A DNA stretch of 64,000 nt from Paracyclopina nana (taxonomy: Eukaryota; Arthropoda; Copepoda; Cyclopoida; Cyclopettidae): the NCBI GenBank assembly GCA_019096065.1, contig JAGUCH010000008.1, forward strand, positions 2,361,001 through 2,425,000, in the 5' to 3' direction. Position numbers and translations under genes: made by a program. The stretch's first letter is position 1; each line of letters begins with the position of its first letter. Under the pieces are notes generated by a model. The model searched no databases and was not told where the DNA came from. It worked only from the letters and a program-made list of their open reading frames with translations. This document shows, in pieces, positions 1 to 13,005 of this stretch.

Positions 1-410
1 TATGGCTGAGTAGAATTTACAAGGTAGGGAAAAATCAGCTAGATGTCTCTGGCAGTCCCTGTGCTCCACTAATCTAGTAAAATAGTGCCAAAGAAAGCTT
101 CTGCTTCCTTATTGCATCTCCCCCAGGAGACATTCTCCTTCCATCTCAGTGTAATGGCTTCCAAACCCCTTTTGCTTCTTGAGGGAACAAAATTCCTCAA
201 TAGCTGAATGGGGGCATGATGGCAATGGTTGAAAGAGACCTTTTATTTGAATTTGAATTACCTCCACAACTGCTCCTCAAACACCTCTTGACTTGTGCAA
301 GTAATTGCTATTGGAGAAAGCACTAATTGTCCTAAGTAATGAGTCATAAAAATGTCTACTGTGCCATAGTATGCTGAATGTATTTTTTCATGTATGGTAT
401 GTGGGGAATA
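1..410. other. non-coding flank, nothing recognised
   Basis: AT-rich sequence without a convincing ORF, splice pattern or repeat. It may be intergenic or part of a large intron. Confidence 0.4.
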
Positions 411-570
411 AGGGCGTTCTCATATTGGACTTTAGCTTACCAAAACTTGATTTTGGTTAACCAAAAACCAGTTTTCGGTAGGTAGCCACTACATAGAGCT
501 TTACTAAAACCAGTTTTTGGTTAACCAAATTCAGGTTTTGGTAAGCTAAAGTCCAATATGAGAACGCCCT
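411..570. repeat. 160 bp MITE-like inverted repeat
   Basis: The two halves are inverted copies of each other. Both ends start with AGGGCGTTCTCATATTGGAC read inward, and about 36 bp match almost perfectly before the arms become imperfect around a short centre. ATA flanks both ends, which fits a 3 bp target-site duplication. There is no coding capacity. The length, terminal inverted repeats and short duplication fit a non-autonomous DNA transposon. The superfamily cannot be assigned. Confidence 0.8.
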
Positions 571-765
571 ATATTCTTCGGCTGGAAAAATGAGGAGCTC
601 AGCTGAGCACAAAAATGTAAATTCTTGACAGAAACTTGAACAGCAGCAAGCTCTCGTGTACTATGTAGTGAAATAAAAGCGAGGGGTTCACAGTAGATTG
701 GGTCGAGAAAACATCTAATGAAATTCAGAGCTGAAACAATTCCACAAGCAATTTGCAAACCCTTC

Positions 766-797
<32 letters not shown>

Positions 798-3700
798 TCT
801 TCTCTCTCAAGTCGAGAAAATTGCCCCACCATGTGACCAAAATCTAATACTCTCTCGGGGACTTTGATATCTAAATTGGATGCAGTTTGAGCCAATAGCA
901 CGGGCGTGGGAAATGCAAAGTGCGCGCACATATCGAATTTTGAGCACACAACTCTTCAAGAAAATGCGAAATTGAAAAATTGCCATTTCATGCCTGAAAA
1001 TAGTAAGCAAAAGCATCTTTTCGTTACGCGGAAGCAGCTGTGGTAATAGGAGTAGGCGTGTCATTTCAATTAGTCAAATGTAAAAACAACTTCTACAAAG
1101 AACACTTTTCGAAAACGAGGAGCCACACACATAAAAACATGCCATACTGAGAGCAGTAATGCAGTTTTTTTCCCACAAAAATAATTACTGTGAGTGAGCA
1201 CCAGTCGTAAAAAATAACTTGACACGTTCTTCTTCTCCATATTCACAAATAATGCTACTACTATTACCAAAGCTGTTCTTCATCTGCATGCCAAGAAGAG
1301 AAAAAACGGATGACAAGTGCAGGCTGACATAAGAGTGATTAATTGGCATCCGATATAGTAATTGAGGGGCCCCCAGAAAAAAGCCTATATAAATAGTGGC
1401 TTGATGACGTCACAACTTCCCATTCACTCTATTTATATGGAAAATAAACTTGAGCTTGGCGGGGTGAGAAAAAGGCGACGAAGCACGCGATTTGTGATAT
1501 TTGCAGCGAGAAGGTGAAAAGGGTCTTTAAGCAAATTTGCGTGCATTATAAAAAAGTAAAGGTCAACGTTGAATAATAGAAGCACAAAAAACGAGGCTTA
1601 TTTTATGCGTGGCTGGTGAAATTCGACTGTTTTGTTGGCGGAGAGCAATTAGCCACCTTTTTTAAGTGCACGAGGAGGAGGAAGAGAAGAAGTGTGAGAA
1701 AAGGCTGAAATTTGCGTGTCAACTCTCACTTTGTAGTCCTTCTTTCTCAGCTCAGAATATATTTGTTGCTTCTTTATTGTGTGCCACTTATTTTAGACCC
1801 TCCATCTGGTTTCCCCACCCTTCGAATGAATCAAGCGTAGAATTGAAATTAAGGCTAAAATCAAAAATGCTTATCAAAATCATCATTTGAAGAATTTCTG
1901 TTTGCAGGCAAAAGCTTGAGTAAACAAGGTCAAAGTCAAACGTTGCAAAAAGGCTGAAGAAACTTGTAATTTGAGGCGAAAACAGCCATTTAAAAAAAGC
2001 AAGGGCTGGAACTTGTTTTTGATGGAGGAAACTTTTGCAAAAAAATCGCATAGCCAACAGCAAAATGGCAGCTCAAACGCATTATACAATAATTGGCATG
2101 ATTGATCGCACACATTTCCTGCGTAATGGATGGTTTTTTGCATAGAGGAAAAAAGGCCAAAACTGCGGTGGATAGCTAAATACCTAATTACCCCGCCAGT
2201 TAGCATTCTTTTGAGTCACACACGAGGTGAAATTCAAGCAAGCATTGAGAGAGAATTTTCGGCCCAGAAAAGTCATGTTCTATTTCACAAACAAAGAGCT
2301 ATAGTTGGGAAAACAATTTTACCGATGCATTTTTGCATCATTTTCGCAGGGCTAACCAGCAGAGGAGTGGTCAGAAAGTTTGCCAAAACTGATACATACC
2401 ACCCATCCATTTCGCGTCAAGGAAAATGCATTATTTCCCCCCCAAAGCAAAGATTCCACGCTGAAAATCAGCTGTTTTGAAACAAAGATCCATCAGCAGC
2501 AATTCATTGGAATTTTTACTGCTCTCGCTAGATGTGTCATAAAATGGGGACGAGCAGCTAGCTCACTTTTTTCTTTCTGAGAACAGCCTACAATGATTCA
2601 CCAAACGTTGGCAAGCTTTTTATTGAGATTTCTGCCTCTCATAAAACGAGCTATTTGTCCAAAGGCTCGTAGAAGTAAATCGCAATTTTCCCTCTCTTTC
2701 CCCAGTTGCAGGCGGCTTTCTCTGGCTCGCGAAGAAAGAACAATAGTCTTAAAAGCGATTTATAATGCGGCAATATCCGCTACTGCTGCTGTACGCAAGG
2801 TACAACAGCAAAGTGTGGTTTTTTGGCAGCTAACGCAAAATAATGTGATATAACCAGGATTTGCACCCTCGTTGTATCTATTTATCAGGCAGGAGAGAAA
2901 AGTGAGATTTTGGCAGTTACTCTGTGCCCATAAAGACTTTGCTTATTTTTCCAAGATTTGAAACGTCTGCTTTTTCTGCTGCTTTGAGAAATGTCTAGGA
3001 ATTCCTGCAAGTTCATCTGAGCAAACAGCATTAAAATGACCCCATGTGCATCATTGAATTCTTGACATTACTTGTGTTATATGTCCATATGTGGAGATGA
3101 TCATGAATAGGTTAACAAGCCGATATCAAACCGATCCATCAGCTGATGCTTATCATCATGCTTCGTTGAACTTTCCAATTGTGTTTGCTACATATTTGCA
3201 GCCTTTTTTCCCCCAAAGAGTACTTTTAATGCAAGAGCAAGGGCAGAAATGCAGACTGGGTGGGCTGCGCAGCCCAAAAGGTGTAAAATTCGGCTCTCGA
3301 GACAAGCTAAACTGACAAAATTCGAATTCCTAGCTCAAATTCCAGCTTTGGAATGAAATAACTAATTGATCACTGCATGCTAAACACACATAAAAGACCA
3401 ATTTTGAGAATTACAGAAAATAAAGTGCTTACCCAGCAGGATATGTTTTCAATAGCCGCAAAGTAATGATAATCAGGGATTGGAATCTTGTTCGCACCCT
3501 CAAAGCCTGCAAGGGACTAGATAACAAAATTCAAGTCGCGAAGAAAGACAAACCAAGAGTGAGACCCGCGTCATCTGTTTGCTTTTTCTCATCCAGAATT
3601 GTTTACTCAAGAAATGCGCGAGTTGACAAATCGACTCGCGATGATTTTCGAGCCAAAAGCTAACAGGAAAAAAGGAGAATGGCGAGAAAAATGACACTGA

Positions 3701-6700
3701 GAAACACAATATTTGCTATTTTTTCAGCTGCTGCCTTTTTTGAAAAAATAGTGGCAAAATGGCGGATTTCTCTTAGATTCCTTTGCAGTGATTAAAGGTG
3801 ATGAAAAAGCCAATCAGAGATGGAATTGAGGCACAAAAACTCAATCAAGACCTGTATTCCACACAATAAGACTCCATTAGGATCGCGCATGAAAAATTGA
3901 TTCCGGCCCGGCTGTCGTCAGCTGACGAGGGCCAGTTAGTAGCAGCAGCTCAGCTGCGAGCTTATACACCGTGGGCTAAAAGTTGCACCCCGGCGACGCG
4001 AGCGACCCAAGTTAGCTTAGACACGAGGATGGCCAACTGGATGATGATGATGATAGACTTGGTTGCCTCACGATACCTCAACCTTGTGCCGAAGGTTTGG
4101 CGGAGCACAAAATTCAACATTTTCGGCAACAGGAGGTCTGTCTGAGTATACCTTGTGCTACCAACTTGAGTTTTGGCCCAGAGTCACACTGGGCGATCCC
4201 GTACGAAAAATCACCCTATTTTGACACATTTTGTCTCCCAGGGAATTCCACAAAATTCCAAAGAATCCACCCAGGAATTCATAGCCATAAATTGGCAAAT
4301 ACATGTGTCTCAATGTGCACTGCCATTAGCCCCACTTGAATTGGTATTCAGCCAGGGAAATAATAATGGTATAATGACTTGTGGCTAAAATGCTTGCATT
4401 TTTGCGCCTCAAAAATCCCATGAATTATCATTAACTGACTAATTGACGTTCGCGTCGGCGTGAGCAAAGGCGAGGAGTGAAAATCCAGAAAATTGATTCT
4501 TGCCACCTTTTGTGGCAAATAATAATGGATCATTTCTAATTTCGAGCAGCTAGTTGGTATATACCACCAGGTACACCGTAATAGCCCATGCTTTAAGCGT
4601 TAAATTGGAAAGTGCCATATTTAACCATGAAGGGTGGAGGATTCATTGAAAACAACCGAGCTCGCTGCTTTTAGCTACGCATGAAATACAAGCAATTTTC
4701 AAATTTTATGGCCTATAGATAGCCGAGCTTATCTGGGCAGCAAAAAGCTCTCATTTCACCTGTGGAATATCTCTGGTGGCATTTTTGGCCTTTTTGGGAT
4801 CATTTTTCTTTTTGTCAATTTAGCAGTTTTCAACACAGTAGTAGTGGCTCTTATCATTTTGAGACGGTGATTTCTCACTGCCAACTTTACAATTTCACGC
4901 GCTTTGGTCGGCGTATAACAACACTCCATTGAAAGAAAGAAAATGTGTCCCAAAATGTCAATTTAGTCAAAGACACATTATTCAGGTGAGGTCCAACCTC
5001 AGCCACAGGGGGCAAACTTTAGGGCATGACCGTGCATTCTTCCCACTTTTAAAGGAATATTACGAGAATTAGGCGCTAACGAGCAATAAAATGTTTGTGT
5101 TCTTGTTGGTTTCTCCTCCGGTGAGCACAGTGGGCAAAACTGGCTAAAAACCGGCTCATCGAGCTCCAGTACTCATCGAAAAGTGGCCCACGGTGCACAG
5201 TGGATCTTAAAAGTTTCCGAATGGAATTTGGAGGCGGAGCACAAGTTTCTTCGGGTTAAACTGTAAAGATGATTATCAACCCCCTTTCTTGGTAATTAAA
5301 GTGTAGTAAAGTCAAGTAGTATACACTAACAGCCAAGCTCCAAGGGAAGCCAGCTTCCAATTTGCACTTTTGATTTATGCCACTCTTTGATATCATAGAT
5401 CAGATAATTTTTATATAGAAGAAGCTGAGCCCTTTCTGAACGAAATTCCTTTCGCTATCTGCGCGTGGTCACGGTCAATTATCAATGAAGTGGGTGCAAA
5501 ATTACAAGAATGTCGACTTTCTGATTTATTGGAATTAATCGGGATTTAATGGGAGTTTCAGCGGTAATTTCCTGCTAATAGGAAATAAACCTGGCTCGTT
5601 TTGCAATATTATGCATAATATTGTCCATGCCTTGCACAGAAGGTTTAGGTCACATTAGTCCTTTTTTGCCACTGTGGTTTCATTACATCGCGTGCTTCAC
5701 CCATTATTTATTATTTCCCTAGTGTAGTTATCGCTCCTCATTGTTCCCCCAGATTGCATCTATTGTGTGGCCGTTAAAGAGAGAAGAAAAGCAGTTTTCA
5801 CTATTATACATTATTCTATGCATCTGAAGGTGAAATGAATGGAGCAATTTTAATTTGCAAAGCCAATTTAAGGCATGGATGGGCTCGGCCCAAATTGCTG
5901 CATATTCAATTAAGGAAGAAAAATATTGAGGTCATATTGGTCTGATCGCAGATGAAAAACTAATTAAACAAAGACTTGGCCACTTTTTATCGCATCTCAG
6001 CTGCTGGCTTTGTGGCACGTCAAGTTTGGCAAAAAATGGCATACCATAAAACATGATCAGATTGTGTCATAAGGTCAGTCAGGATTTGTTTATGGCCCTT
6101 CGCAGATGATCACCATCGTGCAAATCCCACAATCAACTTTTATTGCTACGAGTTGCCCTTTTTTCAGCCTCTCACAATTGCCCCTTTTCACATCCTTTTT
6201 AATAGCAGTTGCAGAAATCTTCCCTAGCATGGGGAAAAATGGGTTGGAAGATGGCGGGCTCTAAATGTGTCATTTTCAGGCTCGCCAGGAAAATCCTGGC
6301 CATGATGATGATGTCCTAAGGCTCGCGCTTTTCATTTTTCCCCATGTACTGTATATAGTAAAACATGCTACAGCTGTGGAAGCCATAAACTAGCGAGTGT
6401 GTTTTTTGCTAGGGCTCCTAATGTCCCCTCCTAGCTGCTTCTGCTGGTTCCAAATGATTTTTCCTTCCTCATCATCACGAGACAAGATATTAAAAGGCTG
6501 TACTTTAAAATGGGGCCTCCAGACAAATGGTAAAAAGTGCATAAAGTCATAAGCTCATGATGCATCATCAAAATATACTATCTATTTATATTACAATCGG
6601 TAACGTAAAAACGGGGCGTAAAAAGTGTGAGTTTGAGAGTTTCTACTGGGAAAACCCAAGTGAAGCTTCGCTAAGCCTTCAAGGTCGGTAATTTTACGAG

Positions 6701-8823
6701 AGTTTGTCTATCATAAAGGCTTGGAATTACATTCCCGCGCGCGCATTTATGCAATATTTCATATTCATTTAATGCGACTTTTTGAGTTTTTAAAGAAGTT
6801 ATCGAGCTTAAAACTGAGCCTTAAAAAACGCAGCTCGGGAATTCCTGGTCATGGAACAAACATAGATTCCTGCAAAATCGTCCAGAATGCTTTTGGCATA
6901 AAAATCTTGGTCAAATCGGGAACTGAATTATAGCACGAGGAAATCACATTGAAGCTCGAGATCGAGAGAGTGACAAAGAGCTTAATAATTTACGTACGAA
7001 TGGATTGATAATACCAACTGAGGAGCTTAATGGTGCCATTAAGATCTGATCAGATAACTTCTCGGTAGCTAGCATATGTTCAGTAGAGCTCTGATGCTGA
7101 TAGATCAGATGACAAAATTCGACGATAAACGACTACTACTACGACGCGCGAGCCTAATCGAGCTTGACTACAAATAACTAGCTGAGGCAAGAAGAAAAAC
7201 AAGCAAGTTTGAGGCCAGCTCATTGTTCTTTGGTGGCTCAAAAGAGCAGCAAGAGTCTTGCCAGGCATCATGGCTGAAGAAGGAAACTTGGGCTTCACCA
7301 CGAGGGCCATACATACAAAACTTGACAAGTGAGCATAATTTTGTTTTAGAAATATTTAACATATTTCTCTAAAATTGATCTGGCAACACAAAAAAGTCAA
7401 AAACCAAATGTAGCGTAAAAACCCTAATAAATGGCAAATAATTAATTGTTCACCCAAATTAAAATGGTTTAAATATTGGTTATTTTTCATATCTTTAATA
7501 GAAATATAGCGAAGAATTTCTCTGCTCTTGGACAATTTGTCTCGCGCGGCGGCGTCGGCGACAAGGCGAAAAATAACGAGAGCGTAGAGGAAAAATGAGC
7601 AACAAACGAACATTTTTGCCACAAATGTCATTTTTTATAGCCTGTCACTCCTATTAGGCGAGTATGAGGAAAAAATCACGGCCGGCCTTCATAAATCTCG
7701 ATGAGAAACGACGCGAGAGCACTTTGCTAAAAACATCTTTGTGTGTGTCACCCCTTGGTAGCTAAGCCTCGTTCTGTTGACATTAAAAAGTGGAGCACAC
7801 GCGACGAGAGCCTTTTTGGTGAATTTTTCATATGCGCAAACTTTGGTCGCACAAAAAGTAGGCTAGGTCCCAAATATTCATACATATCCGAAAAAAGTTG
7901 TCCAACTTCCACGATTACGAAATATAGGTCGACGATGGAGAAAAGGCCAACATTTGGCGTAGATACCAGACAGTTATGGCTGTATTGAATGGGATGACGA
8001 GGCTTTTGGCGAAATCTCCGCGAAGAAGAAGATGATCTCGGTGTAAGCCCACTTTATATCCTAACCCCAATATCCGCGCGACCAGAAGAGCATCACAATA
8101 GACTGCCACTATCTTTTATGCAAGCAAGGATTACAATGTCAACGCTAAAGTGTAATTCTCCTTTCCCGTTCCGTGGAAAATGCGTGGAATCAGAGCACTT
8201 GATCAGCTGCGGAAAAAAGCTGTCTTCATTACGCATGCATAGCTACCTAATCCCAATTTCGCCAAGGCAGCTCTACGAGTGTGCAAATCTCATCAATCCA
8301 TCTACTTGAAGAGTTATTTGAGCGGAGCGGAGCGGAGCGATCGGCGAAGCGGAGCGTTTTAGTGGGATCTACACAATCGCTTTAGAATAGGGAAAAGAGA
8401 TAACCCCACTGTGCAATTTTACGCAAAAATGTCTCAATTAAAATTAATTCTCCCTTGTTTAAATTGGATTTGACTTCTTCCTTGACTCCCATTTAAATTT
8501 GTTTGCTCCGCTCAAATAATCCGAGGCGGCGACCAAACGCCTTGGACACTCAGCTAGCGTAAGCGAGCAAATCCTTCTTCTGCCATCACGAAAAATCCCC
8601 AATATTCCGCGGAAGTAAATCACCCGATATAGCAGCACACAGCATATTGCAGATGTTCATCATCGTCATCATTATGGATGAGGTCATCTATGTGCATTTT
8701 CAAAAAGCATTTCGCATACTAGCAAAAAAGCATCTACTTAAAAATATTCCTTCAATGTTGACTTATGGAATACTGTACATTATATAGATCAAGACATTTA
8801 GTACGTTTTTTCACCACCACTAA
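571..8823. other. 8 kb without a recognised gene
   Basis: I see only short chance ORFs on both strands. There is a (CAG)n-type tract at about 771-797 and an inverted repeat near 8311-8522 (listed separately). No exon of a known family was recognised. The 5' exon or exons of the downstream PLP-enzyme gene probably lie somewhere in or before this stretch, because its first visible exon begins in mid-codon. Confidence 0.4.
8311..8522. repeat. inverted repeat with GAGCG iterations
   Basis: TTATTTGAGCGGAGC near 8314 is repeated in inverted orientation as GCTCCGCTCAAATAA near 8504, about 175 bp apart. The left arm runs into tandem GGAGC/GAGCG pentamers. The AT-rich interior is non-coding. This could be a small MITE-like element or a hairpin-forming regulatory site. 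No target-site duplication was defined. Confidence 0.5.
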
Positions 8824-8948
8824 GGATGGCGCCACCGTAGCGTTGTGGGAAAACCGGAATCCCTTTTTTAGCTATGCAGGCTTTTTTGGCGTTTTTGCCA
8901 ATTGCCTTGCACAATTTCCACGTAAACAAACCGCAACTCCATCTAGCG
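8824..8948 (-). repeat. dispersed CCATCTAG repeat, copy 1
   Basis: Diverged copy of a ~145 bp element found at least eight times in this window. It starts with GGATGGCGCCACCGTAG and ends with CTCCATCTAGCG. The internal AAAATGCC-type motifs are degraded. Confidence 0.55.
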
Positions 8949-9019
8949 TATAAGTAAACATGCTTCACATGGTTTCTTGTGGCAGATGATTTTACCCTAT
9001 ATGTTATTGCCATTTTCAG

Positions 9020-12000
9020 GCGAGAATGGGATTGCAGCTTGGGCTTGATGCCGGCCATCACGACAGCCGCAACATTCGTCATGTCTGGACCAGGGGAGAT
9101 CCAGGGCCAACCATTATACGGCCGTTATGGCAATCCCTCGCGAAACTCGGTGGAGGCAATTCTAGCTAGCTTAGAGGGTGCTAAGCATGCAATGTGCTTC
9201 TCTTCGGGTCAGTCTCTAAATATTCCCTACAAAACGTGGCACGTCTAATAGCAATAATTTTTCTCTCTGCCTTCATTCATATATTGAGCTGCTGTCTATT
9301 ATTTTGCCAATGCTATTCACAAAAATAATGGGCAGGTCCTAGCTTCAAACAGGAAGCAGCTGATTCAAACAAAAGATGGCTGCCATTATTACAGTAACGG
9401 AATTCTTTAAGAAATGCTACGTACGGTGAAAGCAATAGCATGTCCGTCCAATAACGTGTCGAAAACAACATCAAGTATATCGGAAAATATTATTAGCCCA
9501 AATAATTTCACATGTCTGTCTTCTCCTGTCGACTCGCTCCCTAACTCGCCTTACACTATAACTACTTCGCTAATGGACAAAACGCTTCTAAGAATGCGCC
9601 GGCAATTTTCTCCCTCCTCTTCTATTACTATATTCCTTCAAAGGAACCCCAAATCTGGACCGAATGCTTGCTACACCCAATCAAGAATAGACATACCGAG
9701 AAATGCCACTAATTTTTATATCACATACTTTCTGGGGCCCAAAAGCAGTTCACTGAACTTCTTTGATTCATGAGAAGATGGCAAATGTGAATTTTTTCTC
9801 ACAAGATGCCTTGAACATATAGTGGCAAAATGGAAAACCCCAAAATGTCACGAAATCACGTTTGTCACTTGTCTGTTTTAGGGGGTGTAATGTAAGAGGG
9901 AACCAGCCATTCATCAAAATCGCATTTTCACACATTTTCTGCTGTCTGTCTGTAGGAATGGCTGCCATCAATGCGGCTTTTGAGACGCTGCAATCCGGCG
10001 ACCACGTGGTGGCTTCAAATAAAGTAAGTCAGCTTTGTGCAAAATATCCTACCATACCACAGTACTATAGTAGACATGTATGCAGTGATAAATTCGAATT
10101 ATTTCACACTTCATGTCCCCTTTTGAATGCGAAATCCAGGCCGGGGAAAAGTCAAGATAGTATATAGGTCATCATGCTTTTATGAAGCTTTATGGCCTGA
10201 AATTCAAAGCTCCTCAGAAAAAAGATTATCATTTGACAATAAAAAAAGAAGTGTGACTCGTAAATCTTTTCCCCTCCTACTTCTTCAAAAATCTGGAATG
10301 AAGGAAAATCTTGAGGAAAAACAAGGGAATGTCTTCTAGCAGCAAATGCCTAATTAGTTGCTGTATACAATTGCCAATTAGCAAGAGTAAAGGTGTGACT
10401 ACTGGACTACTGCTATTTGGTCTCTCTGGGGTCCAGTAATCTCAGACATCAGTCAAGATTTACGATTTCTCCCGTTAGGGGTGGGAAAACAGGGTTAATC
10501 CCCCTCCACCCCCATAAAGGTTTTCAGGCCAATCTCTTCACGTTAGACACACTTCAAAATTTGCCATAAATCGACCACGACTCAAAAGCTGCTTAAATAT
10601 TCAAGTTCACGAACGAGAAACCCTACGAGTTGCTTCTATTTTCAGCTTCAGATTATTTTCCATGGAAACCAATCATCTCTTTTCAAAAAAAAGATTAAAA
10701 ATGCCTCTTTTTGAAATTTGATACCTGTGTACCAAGGGGAGATAGAGGCTGGTGTATTAATATGCAAAATTTCATCTAAAAATAGCTGATTCTTAGCCAT
10801 ATTTAAGGACGCAAAAAAATATTTAGCTTGCTCTCATACCTAAAAATTAGACTATGGATTAATGAGCCAAAAGAGCTGTAAAAACGGCCAAATTAGCTGT
10901 TTCAAAATGCTTTCCGGGAAAGAGTTTACCGGAATGCAGGAAAGCATTTTCGCTCCGCGCATATATTTATCTTTAACACTGGCAATGACCCAGAATGCTT
11001 CGCGTACAGAAGAAATTTTTGACAGACAAAGACGGACGATCCAGGCATAAAACGGAATTAACGACCCCCACAGCAACAGAGCAGCAGCAGAAGTGAAAAC
11101 TGCACCAGACTTTTTATTGCAATGAAAACGAGTCCCAAGGGAGGGCAGCGAAGAATTACTGTGTTTTCATTTCACTAATGATCTTGATGATGATGACGAG
11201 ATTTTTGCCCTCAAAAACAGCACTAAATAGAAAGCACAGCTGGCCAAATACTAATATGCTAATGCTTCTAGATCATGATCGGATAAAAATCTCATTTGTT
11301 GTAGCTGAAATTGATGACTGGCCACATTTGGTGCTAGAAAGCCTTTTTTCAAAAAGGAAGACGCGCTTTGTAACAAATTGTAGTGAAAGTGTAGTTTTCT
11401 TCTCCCACAGTGTGGTGGTGAAAGAGAAAGCTTACAGCAAAGTGTCGTCATTACGGGGGAGCCACACTCGAAATTCACCACTCATAATCGATCCAATACA
11501 AAAACTGGAGACTCTCCATCCCCATAAAGATATGTGCCACACATATAGCAAATGAAGCTTTCTACTCACCCGTCGAAGCATTATGTAGTATGGAGGCTCT
11601 CCAGGACTCTCCAAGGGGGACAAGGGGTTCAGCAATGATTAATGGTCTCCTTATTCAGTCATTTTGCTCCACGCACAAATTAAATAAAGGACTGGATGAA
11701 AGCATCAATTGATCATGTCCAATTTCATCCGGTTGAGTGCTGATGATCATCTCTTTTTATCCAGCTTTATGGTGGCTCTTTCAACCTCATCCGAAGTGGA
11801 TTGCCAAGAGTTGGCATCCAAGTGTCAATGGTGGACTTCTTTGATCTCGACAGCCTCGGGGCCAGTTTGCAGGCAAATACCAAAATGGTGTGGTTCGAGG
11901 TCTGCTCCAATCCCCACAACATGCTGGCAGATGTCAAGGCCATTGTTTCAGCTGTCAAGAGCTTCAGCCCAGAAATCCTGGTGGGCGTTGACAACACCTT

Positions 12001-12746
12001 TCTCTCCCCTTGGGTGTTGGTAATATGCATTTTTTCAGCTTTTTTGACAATCATGAAAGCAAAGCTGCTTTCTAATTTAGAGGCCTCTGGAGTTTGGCGC
12101 AGATTTGGTGATGCACTCAGCCTCCAAATACCTCGGAGGCCACTGTGACCTTGTGCTTGGCGTATTGGCAACCAGTCAAGACAATCTGTTCAGCCAGCTC
12201 AAAACAATCCAGCGTTCCAGAGGTGCCACACCATCCCCCTTTGATTGCTATCTTCTGGAACGATCCCTGCACACCCTCGAGGTGAGCATCATTCATTTTT
12301 CTACATTGGAAGAATTAAATCAATGAATCTTCTCTCAGGTCAGAATGGAGAGACACAATTTGTCCTCCCTGGAGGTTGCCAAGTACTTGGAGACTCATCC
12401 AAAGATCATTAAGGTCAACCATCCTCTGTTAGAGTCCAGTCCTTTTAGGAATTTGGCCCTGGCTCAAAATAATGGCCGACATTCGGGCATGATTGGCTTC
12501 TATTTGAAAGGAGGCAAGGCTGAGGCTGTCCACTTTATGGATGAGGTCAAAATCATCACGAGGGCTGCCAGTCTAGGGGGATCTCATAGCCTGATATGCC
12601 ATCCGAGCAGCCTCACCCATGTCCAGCTCACCGAGGCTGAAAAGGAGGCCAGCCTTGTGACAGATAACCTGATAAGGCTGTCAATTGGCCTCGAAAATGT
12701 CCAAGATCTAATTGCTGATTTGGAGCAAGCACTTGAGCTGATTTAA
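9020..12746 (+). CDS. cystathionine gamma-lyase family PLP enzyme (5' end not found)
   Basis: Trans-sulfuration enzyme of the Cys/Met-metabolism PLP family. It most likely splits cystathionine to cysteine, 2-oxobutyrate and ammonia in the cytosol. Five exons join in phase: 9020-9207, 9956-10023, 11765-12019, 12081-12281 and 12339-12746 (TAA). Visible family motifs are YGRYGNPSR (PLP-phosphate and substrate Arg region), SSGMAA, LYGGS (stacking Tyr), SNPH, VDNTF (Asp for the pyridine N) and SASKYLGGH, which holds the PLP Schiff-base lysine. The C-terminal domain has ASLGG and ends in RLSIGLE, as in gamma-lyases. The first exon begins one base into a codon, so the N-terminal ~40-50 residues come from an upstream exon that I could not identify. 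Related beta-lyases or methionine gamma-lyases cannot be excluded, but the overall match is to cystathionine gamma-lyase. Confidence 0.85.
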
Positions 12747-13005
12747 CGTTATACCAAATACAAGCTCGAGCTTGCATTTGTGCCCAGAAAGAAATCCAAT
12801 ACTTCGTTCATATTTCACCCTTTTTACGCTTTCAAGAACAAAAGTTATGATTTATTTGCAAAACTTCAACACAGCAAAAGTATCCTTTTCTCTTGTGATT
12901 CAACTTCGATGGAAAAAACTACAAAAAGCACCTTAGAAAGTGAGAGTCGCATTCGTAAACAAATTGCTTATGCTCTCAAAGTGAAATATCGAGTCCATGA
13001 AACAA

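Noticed and set aside
3091..4388. Several plus-strand frames of 65-93 codons in the first 5 kb
   Set aside because: No family similarity, no plausible splice partners and composition like the surrounding AT-rich DNA. Most likely chance.
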